This document shows, piece after piece, positions 55,480 through 63,747 of a stretch of 64,000 nucleotides of DNA; within the stretch, counting starts at the first letter, position 1, and each line of letters opens with the position of its first letter. This stretch comes from Tissierellia bacterium (lineage in GTDB: Bacteria > Bacillota > Clostridia > Tissierellales > Peptoniphilaceae): the NCBI GenBank assembly GCA_030537875.1, contig JAUNVC010000001.1:40637-104636 (forward strand), read 5' to 3'. The position numbers and the translations under genes are program-made. The notes below the pieces were generated by a model that was not told where the DNA came from, did no database searches, and saw only the letters and a program-made list of their open reading frames with translations.

Positions 55480-56898
55480 TTATTTTTTATTCTTTACGAA
55501 ATTGAATAGGGTTTTTACCATATGTCCTGTTCCACCCTGTGGTTGATAAAGGTAGGGTCTGCTATTGAAGGCAGGTCCAGCAATATCAACGTGTACCCAT
55601 GCACAATCGTCGATAAATGTTCCGACGAAGCAACCGGCAGAGGAGGAACCGCCAAATCTTCCGCCGGTATTTTTAATATCGGCAATATCTGATTTGTTAA
55701 GTTCTTTAAAGTCTTTGGTGGCGGGAAGTTCCCAAGCCTTTTCGCCCTCTTCTTCTGCACATTGGAGGAAGAATTTCACACAACCATCGCAATTTCCAAG
55801 AACTCCTGCACGGTGTTCTCCGAGAGCGACAAGACATGCTCCTGTCAATGTGGCCAAGTCAACCAGCACTTTGGGCTTATAGGTTCTTTCACCATAGCAT
55901 ACAGCATCGGCCAAGGTCAAGCGGCCTTCAGCGTCTGTATTGTCTACTTCGATGGTGAGTCCCTTCAAGGAACCGATCACATCTCCGGGTTTGTAGGCAT
56001 CTCCGTCTATGAGGTTTTCACAAGCGGCTGAAATTGCTACAACGTTTTTCTTTAGACCGGCGAGAGCAATGGCTTTCATGGCACCCATTACAGTTGCTCC
56101 ACCACCCATATCGCATTTCATGGTTTTCATTCCGTCGCTGGGTTTGATGCTATATCCACCGGAGTCATAGGTGACTCCCTTACCAACAAGAACAATGGGA
56201 TCTCCTTCTCCCTTCATGTATTCCATGACGATGAAGCGAGGTTCTTTGTCGGATCCACGAGCCACGGAAAGATAGGCTTCCATGCCCATTTCTTCGATTT
56301 GTTTTTTATCAAATATTTTTACTGTGACTCCAAGTTCTTCCAATTTTTTGGCTTCCTTGGCCATCACTTCGGGGTACATATCCATGGCAGGAATATTGAC
56401 CAAGTCTCTGGTCCAAATGATTCCTTCCCATTTGTGAAGAAGTTCTTGCAAATCTTCTTCCTTCAAATCACCTACACAATCAGGATCAAATCCAATTTCT
56501 TCTAGATGATTTTCAAATTTCTCTTTTTTATATTTATCAAAGGCATAGGTAGCGTTTAATACACCTTCTGCCAAGGAAAGAGCTTTTTCCTTTGCACAAA
56601 TGTCTCCAAGGTCCTTTGTAAAGCGAAGTGTGGCTTTGGATTTTTTCATTTTTTGAAGTGCCTTTCCAGCAGCAAGACCTGCCACTTTTAGACTATCCAA
56701 GCTAAGTTCTTCCGTTTTCCCGAGACCAACAATCACATGAATCCCATGGGCTTCTGAAGTGGAAATATATACTTCTTGCTCGTTTCCATTAAAAATATGG
56801 TTTTCCATCACTTTTTTCATGTGTGGACATTGTACTTCTTCATCTGAACTGATGAATCTGACGATTACATCGTCGAATGTTTGAATAGATAATTTCAT
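55480..56898 (-). CDS. pepA: Leucyl aminopeptidase (M17)
   Basis: A 472-residue cytosolic metallopeptidase that removes N-terminal residues from peptides. The C-terminal catalytic half has VGKGVTYDSGGYSIKP (metal-binding lysine and aspartate), MKCDMGGGA, and the family signature NTDAEGRLTLADA with the essential arginine. The N-terminal macro-like domain spans ~1-165. ATG 56898 with AAGGAGG is used; 16 further upstream codons are open but run into the promoter. Together with the opp operon it provides peptide uptake and breakdown. Confidence 0.95.
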   Translation of the reverse strand: MKLSIQTFDDVIVRFISSDEEVQCPHMKKVMENHIFNGNEQEVYISTSEAHGIHVIVGLGKTEELSLDSLKVAGLAAGKALQKMKKSKATLRFTKDLGDICAKEKALSLAEGVLNATYAFDKYKKEKFENHLEEIGFDPDCVGDLKEEDLQELLHKWEGIIWTRDLVNIPAMDMYPEVMAKEAKKLEELGVTVKIFDKKQIEEMGMEAYLSVARGSDKEPRFIVMEYMKGEGDPIVLVGKGVTYDSGGYSIKPSDGMKTMKCDMGGGATVMGAMKAIALAGLKKNVVAISAACENLIDGDAYKPGDVIGSLKGLTIEVDNTDAEGRLTLADAVCYGERTYKPKVLVDLATLTGACLVALGEHRAGVLGNCDGCVKFFLQCAEEEGEKAWELPATKDFKELNKSDIADIKNTGGRFGGSSSAGCFVGTFIDDCAWVHVDIAGPAFNSRPYLYQPQGGTGHMVKTLFNFVKNKK

Positions 56899-56917
56899 AA
56901 CGACCTCCTTACCTACC

Positions 56918-56946
56918 ATTATAACCAATGGTGATAGAATTCTCAA
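56918..56946 (-). promoter_or_regulatory. Promoter of pepA
   Basis: Minus strand TTGAGA (complement of 56941-56946), 17-bp spacer, TATAAT (complement of 56918-56923). Confidence 0.7.
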
Positions 56947-56974
56947 TAGCAGGTTGTCGGTTTCTCATAACAAT

Positions 56975-57013
56975 TTTACATAAATTTTACAATGGGAACA
57001 TAGCTATTTTACA
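56975..57013 (+). promoter_or_regulatory. PhoP/PhoB box of the pst operon
   Basis: TTTACA occurs at 56975, 56986 and 57008, that is at 11-bp periodicity with one degenerate position (AACATA at 56997). TT(A/T)ACA repeats separated by five bases are the binding pattern of Gram-positive PhoP. The last repeat could double as the -35 element of a weak promoter. Confidence 0.8.
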
Positions 57014-57069
57014 TAGGAAAGGTAAACTAAGGATAGGAGAAATCCGAATATATTTTGAAAGGAAAAATT

Positions 57070-58011
57070 ATGAAACATTTAAAACTCTTTATTTTTATTT
57101 TGACCTTGGCCGCAGCAGTCGTCTTTACAGGTTGTTCTCAGAAAAGCACAACTCCGGAAAAATCCAAAGAGACAAAAAAAACCGATTCCAAAGATATTGA
57201 TTCGAAGCAAGATTCGGAGGGAACAACTTTAGATACAGAAATTCATGTAGTATCTAGAGAGGCGGGTTCCGGTACCAGAGGTGCTCTTACTGAAATCGTT
57301 GGAATCGTTGAAAAGGACAAGGATGGAAACGAAGTGGACCGAACCTATATTGAAGCCACCATTGAAAATGGAACCGACTCCGTGCTGACAACAGTTCAAA
57401 ATGATGTGGATGCCATAGGATATATCTCCTTGGGCTCATTGAACGATACGGTGAAAGCACTCAAAGTCCAAGGCGTGGAAGCCACAGCAAGCAATGTAAA
57501 AGATGGTTCCTATCCCATTGCGCGTCCTTTTAATTTGGTGTTTAAGAAGGATCAATTGGGTGAATTAGAAAAAGACTTTATGAATTATATTATGAGTAAA
57601 GAAGGCGCGGCTATTATTGAAAAAGAAGGCTATATTGCAGTTTCAAACGAAAAAAGCTATACCCCATCTGGCATGGAGGGGGCGATAACCATTGCCGGTT
57701 CCACCTCGGTTACGCCTGTAATAGAAAAGCTCGTGGATGGATACAAGGCTTTAAACCCTGGATTTAAAGCTGATATTCAAGCAACGGGATCTTCAGCAGG
57801 AATTCAATCAGCCACAGAAGGGATTGCCCATATAGGAATGGCATCTAGAGAATTGAAAGAAAAAGAAAAAGAGCATGTAGATCACATGGTCATGGCTATG
57901 GATGGAATTGCAGTTATCATTCATTTGGAAAATCCTGCGGAAGACGTAAGTCTTGATCAGATTAGAGAGATGTTTGTAGGAGAATTGACGAATTGGGCTA
58001 ACGTAAAGTAG
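57070..58011 (+). CDS. pstS: Phosphate-binding lipoprotein PstS, halves in permuted order
   Basis: A 313-residue lipoprotein: signal ending VVFTGC (Cys22), then a Lys/Ser/Asp linker (~23-55). Residues ~57-195 (IHVVSREAGSGTRGALTE ... AIGYISLGSLN ... GSYPIARPFNLV ... AIIEKEGYIAV) correspond to the usual C-terminal half of PstS. Residues ~204-313 (AITIAGSTSVTPVIEKL ... ATGSSAGIQSATEG ... IGMASRELKE ... DGIAVIIH ... IREMFVGELTNW) correspond to the usual N-terminal half. Both sets of phosphate-binding loops are present, so it should bind phosphate as a circular permutant. ATG 57070 has AAAGGA upstream. First gene of the pst-pho operon. Confidence 0.9.
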   Translation: MKHLKLFIFILTLAAAVVFTGCSQKSTTPEKSKETKKTDSKDIDSKQDSEGTTLDTEIHVVSREAGSGTRGALTEIVGIVEKDKDGNEVDRTYIEATIENGTDSVLTTVQNDVDAIGYISLGSLNDTVKALKVQGVEATASNVKDGSYPIARPFNLVFKKDQLGELEKDFMNYIMSKEGAAIIEKEGYIAVSNEKSYTPSGMEGAITIAGSTSVTPVIEKLVDGYKALNPGFKADIQATGSSAGIQSATEGIAHIGMASRELKEKEKEHVDHMVMAMDGIAVIIHLENPAEDVSLDQIREMFVGELTNWANVK

Positions 58012-58018
58012 GCCTAAG

Positions 58019-58888
58019 ATGAGAGGAAGAAGAATTGCGGAGAGATTGATGAAGTGGGTATTTATACTGGCCTCTGCCATATCCATCATAGCCTTTCTCT
58101 TCATTTGTTACTTTATTTTTAAAAGTGGATTGCCATTTTTGGGTAAGGTGGGTGTGTTTAATGTACTGGGAGGAAGTCATTGGCAACCCACCCATGTTCC
58201 TCCTCAATACGGTATTTTGCCTATGATCTTTGGATCGGTTATCATCACAGTGTTGGCATGTATCATTGGGGTTCCATTTGCTATATTTTCGGCAATATAC
58301 TTGACTTGGGAAGTTTCAAAAAAGGTTTACGCGGTTTTGAAGCCCCTTTTAAATTTGATGGCGGGAATTCCCTCTATTGTCTATGGTTTTTTCGCATTAC
58401 AGTGGATTGTGCCTCTAGTTAAGGATTCGTTGGGAGGCAAGGGATATAGTATTTTAACCGCAGCCATTCTTTTGGGAATTATGATTCTACCCACCATTCT
58501 TTCCATCGCAGAAGCTGCCATTCAAGCAGTCCCCAAATTCTACTATGAGGCAAGTGTGGCATTGGGTGCAAGTCACTCACGGTCTGTGATTCACATTGTG
58601 GTTCCCGCAGCAAAAAGCGGAATTTTAGCTGCCATTATTTTGGGCGTGGGACGAGCCATCGGTGAAACTATGGCCGTATCCATGGTCGTAGGAAACCAAC
58701 CCAGAATTACATGGAACATCTTAAAGGGGATTCGGACCATGACGACCAATGTGGTATTGGAAATGGGATATGCAGCTGGCGATCATCAAAAGGCGCTTTT
58801 GGCCACAGCCTGTGTATTGTTTATTTTCATACTACTTATTAATCTCACATTCCTAATCATTAAGAAAAGGGGGGCTAACAATGGCTAA
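58019..58888 (+). CDS. pstC: Phosphate ABC transporter permease PstC
   Basis: A 289-residue membrane protein with six helices. The N-terminal RRIAERLMKWVFILAS is typical of PstC, which argues for ATG 58019 despite a weak ribosome binding site (ATG 58049 is the alternative). The conserved NLMAGIPSIVYGFFALQW and GVGRAIGETMAVSMVVGN regions are intact. It forms the phosphate channel with PstA. It starts 7 bp after pstS and overlaps pstA by 8 bp. Confidence 0.94.
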   Translation: MRGRRIAERLMKWVFILASAISIIAFLFICYFIFKSGLPFLGKVGVFNVLGGSHWQPTHVPPQYGILPMIFGSVIITVLACIIGVPFAIFSAIYLTWEVSKKVYAVLKPLLNLMAGIPSIVYGFFALQWIVPLVKDSLGGKGYSILTAAILLGIMILPTILSIAEAAIQAVPKFYYEASVALGASHSRSVIHIVVPAAKSGILAAIILGVGRAIGETMAVSMVVGNQPRITWNILKGIRTMTTNVVLEMGYAAGDHQKALLATACVLFIFILLINLTFLIIKKRGANNG

Positions 58889-59747
58889 TTTTATAAAGAG
58901 AAAAGATGCTCAACATCGAGGAAAAAGCTCCCTATCTTATATCCTTTGTACAAGGGGTGCCATGTATATTACGGTGGGAATCTTAGTTTACATCATCGGG
59001 TTTGTACTTGTAAGAGGAATTCCTCACTTAACGGGTTCTTTGTTCGCATGGAACTACAATACGGAAAATGTAAGCATGTTGCCCGCCATACTAAGTACGT
59101 TAATTGTTGTTTTCTTTGCTATTATGTTGGCGGGTCCTATTGGGATTTTTACAGGAATCTATTTAGTGGAGTATGCTAGACCCGGATCTAAGTTTGTAGA
59201 AGTTATTCGTGTAGTGACAGAAACTTTGGCGGGAATTCCTTCCATCATTTATGGTCTCTTTGGATATCTATTTTTTAATATTGCATTGCAATTTAGCTAT
59301 AGTTTATTGTCGGGAATTTGCACGGTATCCATTATGGTGTTGCCCCCTATTGTTCGAGCGACAGAAGAAGCCTTGCTCAGTGTGAACAATGGGTTTCGGT
59401 TGGGGAGTTACGCCTTAGGAGCTGGTCGGTTGCAGACTATTTTCAAAATCATATTACCTGCGGCCATACCCGGCATTTTATCGGGAATTATTCTTGCGAT
59501 TGGACGTATCGTAGGAGAAACGGCTGCTCTTGTATTCACTCTGGGTACTAGTACCAACATTCCCCATAGTTTGAAACAAAGTGGTATCACCCTTTCCCTT
59601 CATATGTATAAGCTATCGAGTGAAGGAAAATTTCCGGGACAAGCTTATGCAACGGGAGTGATACTTTTGGTCATAGTATTTATTTTAAACCACATGTCTG
59701 GTGTATTGGCAAAGAAATTGGGAGGAAATCATGGAAAGCAATCATAG
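58881..59747 (+). CDS. pstA: Phosphate ABC transporter permease PstA
   Basis: A 288-residue permease with six helices; [40 protein letters not shown] and [17 protein letters not shown] are the family motifs. AGGGGGG precedes the ATG inside the end of pstC. The pstB gene starts 17 bp before its stop. Partner of PstC. Confidence 0.95.
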   Translation: MANFIKRKDAQHRGKSSLSYILCTRGAMYITVGILVYIIGFVLVRGIPHLTGSLFAWNYNTENVSMLPAILSTLIVVFFAIMLAGPIGIFTGIYLVEYARPGSKFVEVIRVVTETLAGIPSIIYGLFGYLFFNIALQFSYSLLSGICTVSIMVLPPIVRATEEALLSVNNGFRLGSYALGAGRLQTIFKIILPAAIPGILSGIILAIGRIVGETAALVFTLGTSTNIPHSLKQSGITLSLHMYKLSSEGKFPGQAYATGVILLVIVFILNHMSGVLAKKLGGNHGKQS

Positions 59748-60516
59748 AGAACGTCATGTATTAGATCATAAGATGACCATGGAAAATGTAAATTTGTATT
59801 ACGGGGATTTTTGTGCTGTGAAAAATTTGTCATTAGAAGTCCATGCAGGAGAAATTTTAGCTTTTATTGGTCCTTCAGGATGTGGGAAATCATCCACGTT
59901 AAAATGCTTAAATCGAATGAATGATTTGGTGCCATCTTCCCGGGTGGAAGGGAAAATAACATTGGATGGTTTGGATGTATATGATCCTTCCTACGACGTG
60001 AATATGTTACGTAAACGGGTAGGGATGGTTTTTCAGGCTCCAAATCCTTTTCCCACCAGTATTTTTGATAATGTGGCATATGGACCAAGAACCCACGGAA
60101 TCAAAGATAAAAAAACCTTACGGGGAATCGTTGAGCGATCCCTTCGTCAAGCGGCCATTTGGGATGAGGTAAAGGATCTTCTACACAAGAATGCCCACAG
60201 CCTTTCTGGAGGGCAACAGCAAAGGTTGTGTATTGCAAGAGCCTTGGCCGTTGAGCCAGAAGTAATTCTAATGGACGAACCTACATCGGCCCTAGATCCT
60301 ATTTCCACCGCAAAAATAGAAGAACTTGCATTGGAGCTAAAAGAGAAATATACTATAGTTATAGTGACCCATAATATTGCGCAAGCAAGTAGAATTACAG
60401 ATCGGACGGCTTTTTTCTTACATGGAGAGCTCGTGGAGGTTGGTTCTACAGGAGAGATTTTTGAAAGACCGAGGGATTCACGAACAGAAGATTATATTAC
60501 GGGGAGGTTCGGGTAG
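59731..60516 (+). CDS. pstB: Phosphate ABC transporter ATP-binding protein PstB
   Basis: A 261-residue ATPase: Walker [10 protein letters not shown], the PstB-specific [14 protein letters not shown] and [21 protein letters not shown] (in parts), signature [15 protein letters not shown], Walker [15 protein letters not shown] and switch [10 protein letters not shown]. It powers phosphate import. ATG 59731 with GGGAGGA is used; an open frame 30 bases earlier is rejected. The stop abuts the phoU start. Confidence 0.96.
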   Translation: MESNHRERHVLDHKMTMENVNLYYGDFCAVKNLSLEVHAGEILAFIGPSGCGKSSTLKCLNRMNDLVPSSRVEGKITLDGLDVYDPSYDVNMLRKRVGMVFQAPNPFPTSIFDNVAYGPRTHGIKDKKTLRGIVERSLRQAAIWDEVKDLLHKNAHSLSGGQQQRLCIARALAVEPEVILMDEPTSALDPISTAKIEELALELKEKYTIVIVTHNIAQASRITDRTAFFLHGELVEVGSTGEIFERPRDSRTEDYITGRFG

Positions 60517-61175
60517 TGTCGTATTTAAAAGATGAAATTCAAGAATTAAAACGAGAACTTATTGCCATGGGTGCCCATGTGGAAGGCTGTGTCAAGGATA
60601 CCTATACGGCGCTTCATACAGGAAGTGAAGAATTGTTGGAGTCCATCATAGCAAGAGAAGAAAAAACCAATGCCATGGAAAAATCTTTAGAAGATCACTG
60701 TTTACGTCTTTTGGTGACGTGGAATCCACGAGCCAAAGATTTTCGGTTGATTTGTTCTGTTCTCAAAATCATCACCGATTTAGAGCGAATTGGTGATCAT
60801 AGTCAAGATATTTCTGAAATTCAGATGATGATGGCTCCCGGAACCAGAGGAGGGGATTTACCCATTATTGAAAGCATGTATGAACAGGTGACGGAAATGT
60901 TGCGCATGGGAATGGATGCATTTGTGGCCGAAGATGAAGAGATTGCCAAGGCCGTTGGTCCCATGGATGATATTGTAGATGGTGCATTTTTACGAGCAAG
61001 AGAAAAGGTCATTGAGATCATTCGAAACCATGAGGAAGACCCTTCGGCAGCTTTGGATCTCATGCAAATTGCCAAGTATGTCGAACGGATTGGGGACCAT
61101 GCAGAAAATATTGCGGAATGGGTAATTTATTCTAATACGGGAGTTCACCCATCCTTGAATAGAGAATTGCTATGA
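60516..61175 (+). CDS. phoU: Phosphate transport regulator PhoU
   Basis: A 219-residue all-helical protein with two PhoU repeats: DEIQELKRELIAMGAHVEG...LRLLVTWNPRAKDFRLICSVLKIITDLERIGDHSQDI and the later MEQIAKYVERIGDHAENIAEW-like repeat (sequence AKYVERIGDHAENIAEW). The E/DxxxD metal-binding motifs are present in both repeats. PhoU represses PhoR signalling and limits Pst when phosphate is plentiful. The start is GTG 60516 with GGGGAGG upstream, sharing one base with the pstB stop; phoB starts inside its stop. Confidence 0.94.
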   Translation: MSYLKDEIQELKRELIAMGAHVEGCVKDTYTALHTGSEELLESIIAREEKTNAMEKSLEDHCLRLLVTWNPRAKDFRLICSVLKIITDLERIGDHSQDISEIQMMMAPGTRGGDLPIIESMYEQVTEMLRMGMDAFVAEDEEIAKAVGPMDDIVDGAFLRAREKVIEIIRNHEEDPSAALDLMQIAKYVERIGDHAENIAEWVIYSNTGVHPSLNRELL

Positions 61176-61846
61176 TTTATTGTGTTGAAGATGATCAAAG
61201 CATCAGAGATTTAATTCTATATGCGCTAAAAAACGAAGGCCTTGCGGGCAAGGGATTTTCTTCTTTTCTTACTTTTGAGGAGGCCATGGGTCAACAAGTT
61301 CCAAGATTGATCTTGTTAGACGTCATGCTCCCCGGTAAAGATGGATGGGAGATACTACGCTGGTTGAAAAGCCATTCGGAATATGGGCATGTTCCTGTGC
61401 TTATGCTCACGGCAAAAAATGATGAAATTGATAAAATTCAGGGGCTAGATATGGGAGCAGATGATTATGTGACAAAGCCCTTTTCAGTGTTAGAACTCAT
61501 GGCGCGTATTAGGGCAGTTTTAAGACGCACAGGTAAAGAAGCAAAGGATCATATTGTAGTTGATGATTTAGAAATGGATGTTTATAGTCGTGAAGTATAT
61601 GTGGACGGAGAACTGATTTCTCTTACCTATAAAGAGTTTGAACTATTGCATTATCTGTTAATGAACCAAGGGAGAGTTCTTTCTCGGGAGCAGATGATGA
61701 GCAAAGTATGGGGGTTTGATTTTGAAGGTGAATCTCGAACGGTAGACGTGCATATTGCAGTTTTACGTCAAAAAATTGGCAAATATGCGAGAAGAATTCA
61801 AACCATTAGAAACATTGGATATAAATGGGGGAAAAATGAAGAATAG
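61172..61846 (+). CDS. phoB: Phosphate response regulator (PhoB/PhoP, OmpR family)
   Basis: A 224-residue response regulator. The receiver domain has the acidic pair in VEDDQS, phosphoacceptor Asp50 in LILLDVMLPG and Lys102 in YVTKPFS; the C-terminal winged helix contains LSREQMMSKVWGFDFEGESRTVDVHI (in parts). It should bind the TTTACA repeats upstream of pstS when phosphorylated. ATGA overlap with phoU couples translation. phoR follows, overlapping its end by 11 bp. Confidence 0.93.
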   Translation: MIYCVEDDQSIRDLILYALKNEGLAGKGFSSFLTFEEAMGQQVPRLILLDVMLPGKDGWEILRWLKSHSEYGHVPVLMLTAKNDEIDKIQGLDMGADDYVTKPFSVLELMARIRAVLRRTGKEAKDHIVVDDLEMDVYSREVYVDGELISLTYKEFELLHYLLMNQGRVLSREQMMSKVWGFDFEGESRTVDVHIAVLRQKIGKYARRIQTIRNIGYKWGKNEE

Positions 61847-63521
61847 AATTTATAAAGGCTTTTCCATTCTATTGTTTGTGACCGTTTTTTTAACAGCTTT
61901 AGGAAGTACGCTCATTTTCTATAACAATTACAAAAAAGAACACGAACAAAGACTTCATCAAAGTTTAGATTTTTTGTCCTTCATACCCTATGAAACGCAA
62001 GGGAAATGGGATGTGTATTTTGATGAATTAAAACATGATTTTCCAAACCTTCGTGTAACTTTGATTTCTCCAGAGGGAAAGGTTTTTTATGACACAGATC
62101 GTGAAGCGGCGAATATGGAGGACCACAGCAAACGCAGTGAGTTTGTAGAAGCGTTGCAAAAGGGCACGGGAGAGTCTGTTCGTTTCTCACAAACCATTGG
62201 GGAGAATTTTTATTATTTTGCAAAGAGATTACCCGACGGTAACATACTACGATTATCAGAAATGCAGGCTAATTTTTACGCAGGCTTTCGTGCAATACTT
62301 TGGCCTTTGATCTTTTTGCTGACATTGGCTTTGATTCTAGTATTTTGGATGGGTAGTAGAGTTACCAAGGGAATTATTGGTGATTTGAAACACCAGGTTG
62401 AGAATATTTCTTCCATGGGAGAAATAAGTCATTTGAAATTTCGAGAATTATATCCATTGCGAATGATATTACAAGAAAAACACGAGGAAATTCAGAATCA
62501 AATGGAAGCATTGGAAGAATATAAACATACCGTTCAGGCTATGCTGTCCAACATGACGGAGGGAATGCTTTATGTGGATGATGTGAATCGAATTGTCTTA
62601 TTGAATCGACGCACATTGGATCTTTTTGGCAAAGACAGGAAAAACAATTTCTTAGGACGATCTGTGTTTTATCTCAGCCGAGATCCCAACCTCATGGAAG
62701 CTCTTTCCCACACGAGAGCATATGTATCGGATACGATTCATATTCCCATGGGAACAAGCATGATCAAAGCCTCTATCACACCAGTTATAAGCAAGGGGGA
62801 AAGCATTGGAAAAGTCATTGTATTTCGAGATGTGACAGAAGAGAGCATTTTGGAAAGAGAAAGAAAAGAGTTCACTTCCAATGTTACCCACGAACTTCGG
62901 ACTCCACTTACATCCATCAATGGATATGCGGAACTTTTGTCAGCAGGACAGGTTCAAGGGGAAGATATTCGTACGATCGGCTATACCATTCTGGAAGAAG
63001 GAAAAAGATTGTTGCGTCTCATCGATTCCATTTTGGAATTATCCAAACTAGAGGAAAAAAGCGGTGAGGTTCCCACTACCTTCTCCGTAGAAGAAGTGGT
63101 GGAACAATGTGTGGAATTATATAAAATTCGTGCCAAGGATAAAGGTGTTGAAATATCAAGAGAGTTGGAACCTGTAACCTATATGGGAAACAGAGGTATT
63201 GTAGAAGAGATCATACGAAATCTTATAGACAATGCCATCAAGTATAACAAAGAAAACGGAGAAGTTTTTGTTGGTCTTTATGATCGTAAAACCTATTTCT
63301 TGTTGATAGTGAAGGACACGGGCATCGGGATTCCTGAGGCCGATCATGAAAAAGTCTTTCAACGATTTTATACCGTAGATCTTTCTCGACATAAAAAAGA
63401 CTCCTCAGGTTTGGGATTGTCTATTGTAAAGCATGGCGTACAGAAACTAAAGGGAAAAATTCAACTGGAATCTATAGAATATCGGGGAAGCACTTTTATG
63501 GTCGAAATTCCTTATGAATAA
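61836..63521 (+). CDS. phoR: Phosphate sensor histidine kinase PhoR
   Basis: A 561-residue membrane kinase: helix 1 (~10-30), an extracytoplasmic domain (~31-150), helix 2 (~151-172), a linker/HAMP-like region, a PAS domain (~225-330), HisKA with His352 in VTHELRTPLTS, and a HATPase_c domain with NLIDNAIKYNKENG (N box), DTGIGIP (G1) and GLGLSIVKHG (G2). It phosphorylates PhoB under phosphate limitation. ATG 61836 with GGGGGA is used instead of an open frame starting 81 bases earlier inside phoB. Last gene of the operon; no clear terminator follows. Confidence 0.93.
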   Translation: MKNRIYKGFSILLFVTVFLTALGSTLIFYNNYKKEHEQRLHQSLDFLSFIPYETQGKWDVYFDELKHDFPNLRVTLISPEGKVFYDTDREAANMEDHSKRSEFVEALQKGTGESVRFSQTIGENFYYFAKRLPDGNILRLSEMQANFYAGFRAILWPLIFLLTLALILVFWMGSRVTKGIIGDLKHQVENISSMGEISHLKFRELYPLRMILQEKHEEIQNQMEALEEYKHTVQAMLSNMTEGMLYVDDVNRIVLLNRRTLDLFGKDRKNNFLGRSVFYLSRDPNLMEALSHTRAYVSDTIHIPMGTSMIKASITPVISKGESIGKVIVFRDVTEESILERERKEFTSNVTHELRTPLTSINGYAELLSAGQVQGEDIRTIGYTILEEGKRLLRLIDSILELSKLEEKSGEVPTTFSVEEVVEQCVELYKIRAKDKGVEISRELEPVTYMGNRGIVEEIIRNLIDNAIKYNKENGEVFVGLYDRKTYFLLIVKDTGIGIPEADHEKVFQRFYTVDLSRHKKDSSGLGLSIVKHGVQKLKGKIQLESIEYRGSTFMVEIPYE

Positions 63522-63561
63522 TTATGCATGTAATGGGATATAGAGTCCTTAGAGGATTGAA

Positions 63562-63654
63562 ATGAAAAAACTCAAGATGATAGGGTTGCAACTTTTACCC
63601 TTCCTTCTTCTCTATATCCTATCTATGACCCTTTGTAAGGGTCACGTGTCATAA
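63562..63654 (+). CDS. Possible 30-residue hydrophobic peptide
   Basis: A short open frame with AGAGGA upstream encodes a peptide starting MKKLKMIGLQLLPFLLLYIL and ending SMTLCKGHVS: two lysine-rich residues pairs, one hydrophobic helix and a short polar tail. It resembles a small membrane peptide or a signal-like leader. It lies in the 226-bp gap between phoR and the DJ-1 gene. No homologue is recognised, so it may be chance. Confidence 0.3.
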   Translation: MKKLKMIGLQLLPFLLLYILSMTLCKGHVS

Positions 63655-63659
63655 TTATG
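63626..63659. repeat. Two short palindromes upstream of the DJ-1 family gene
   Basis: TGACCCTT-TGT-AAGGGTCA (63626-63644, 8-bp arms) is followed by the perfect palindrome CATAATTATG (63650-63659). Neither has a T-run, so operator sites are more likely than a terminator; this is inference. Confidence 0.4.
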
Positions 63660-63747
63660 ATATCGGCAATTAGAAACGATGGATACCGGGTTTCAAACAC
63701 TCTATTAAAAACAAAATATATGATTTTTAAATTAGGAGGTCATGTTT

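Noticed and set aside
56899-56946. 16-codon N-terminal extension of PepA
   Set aside because: It covers the promoter -10 and -35 boxes; AAGGAGG sits before the internal ATG.
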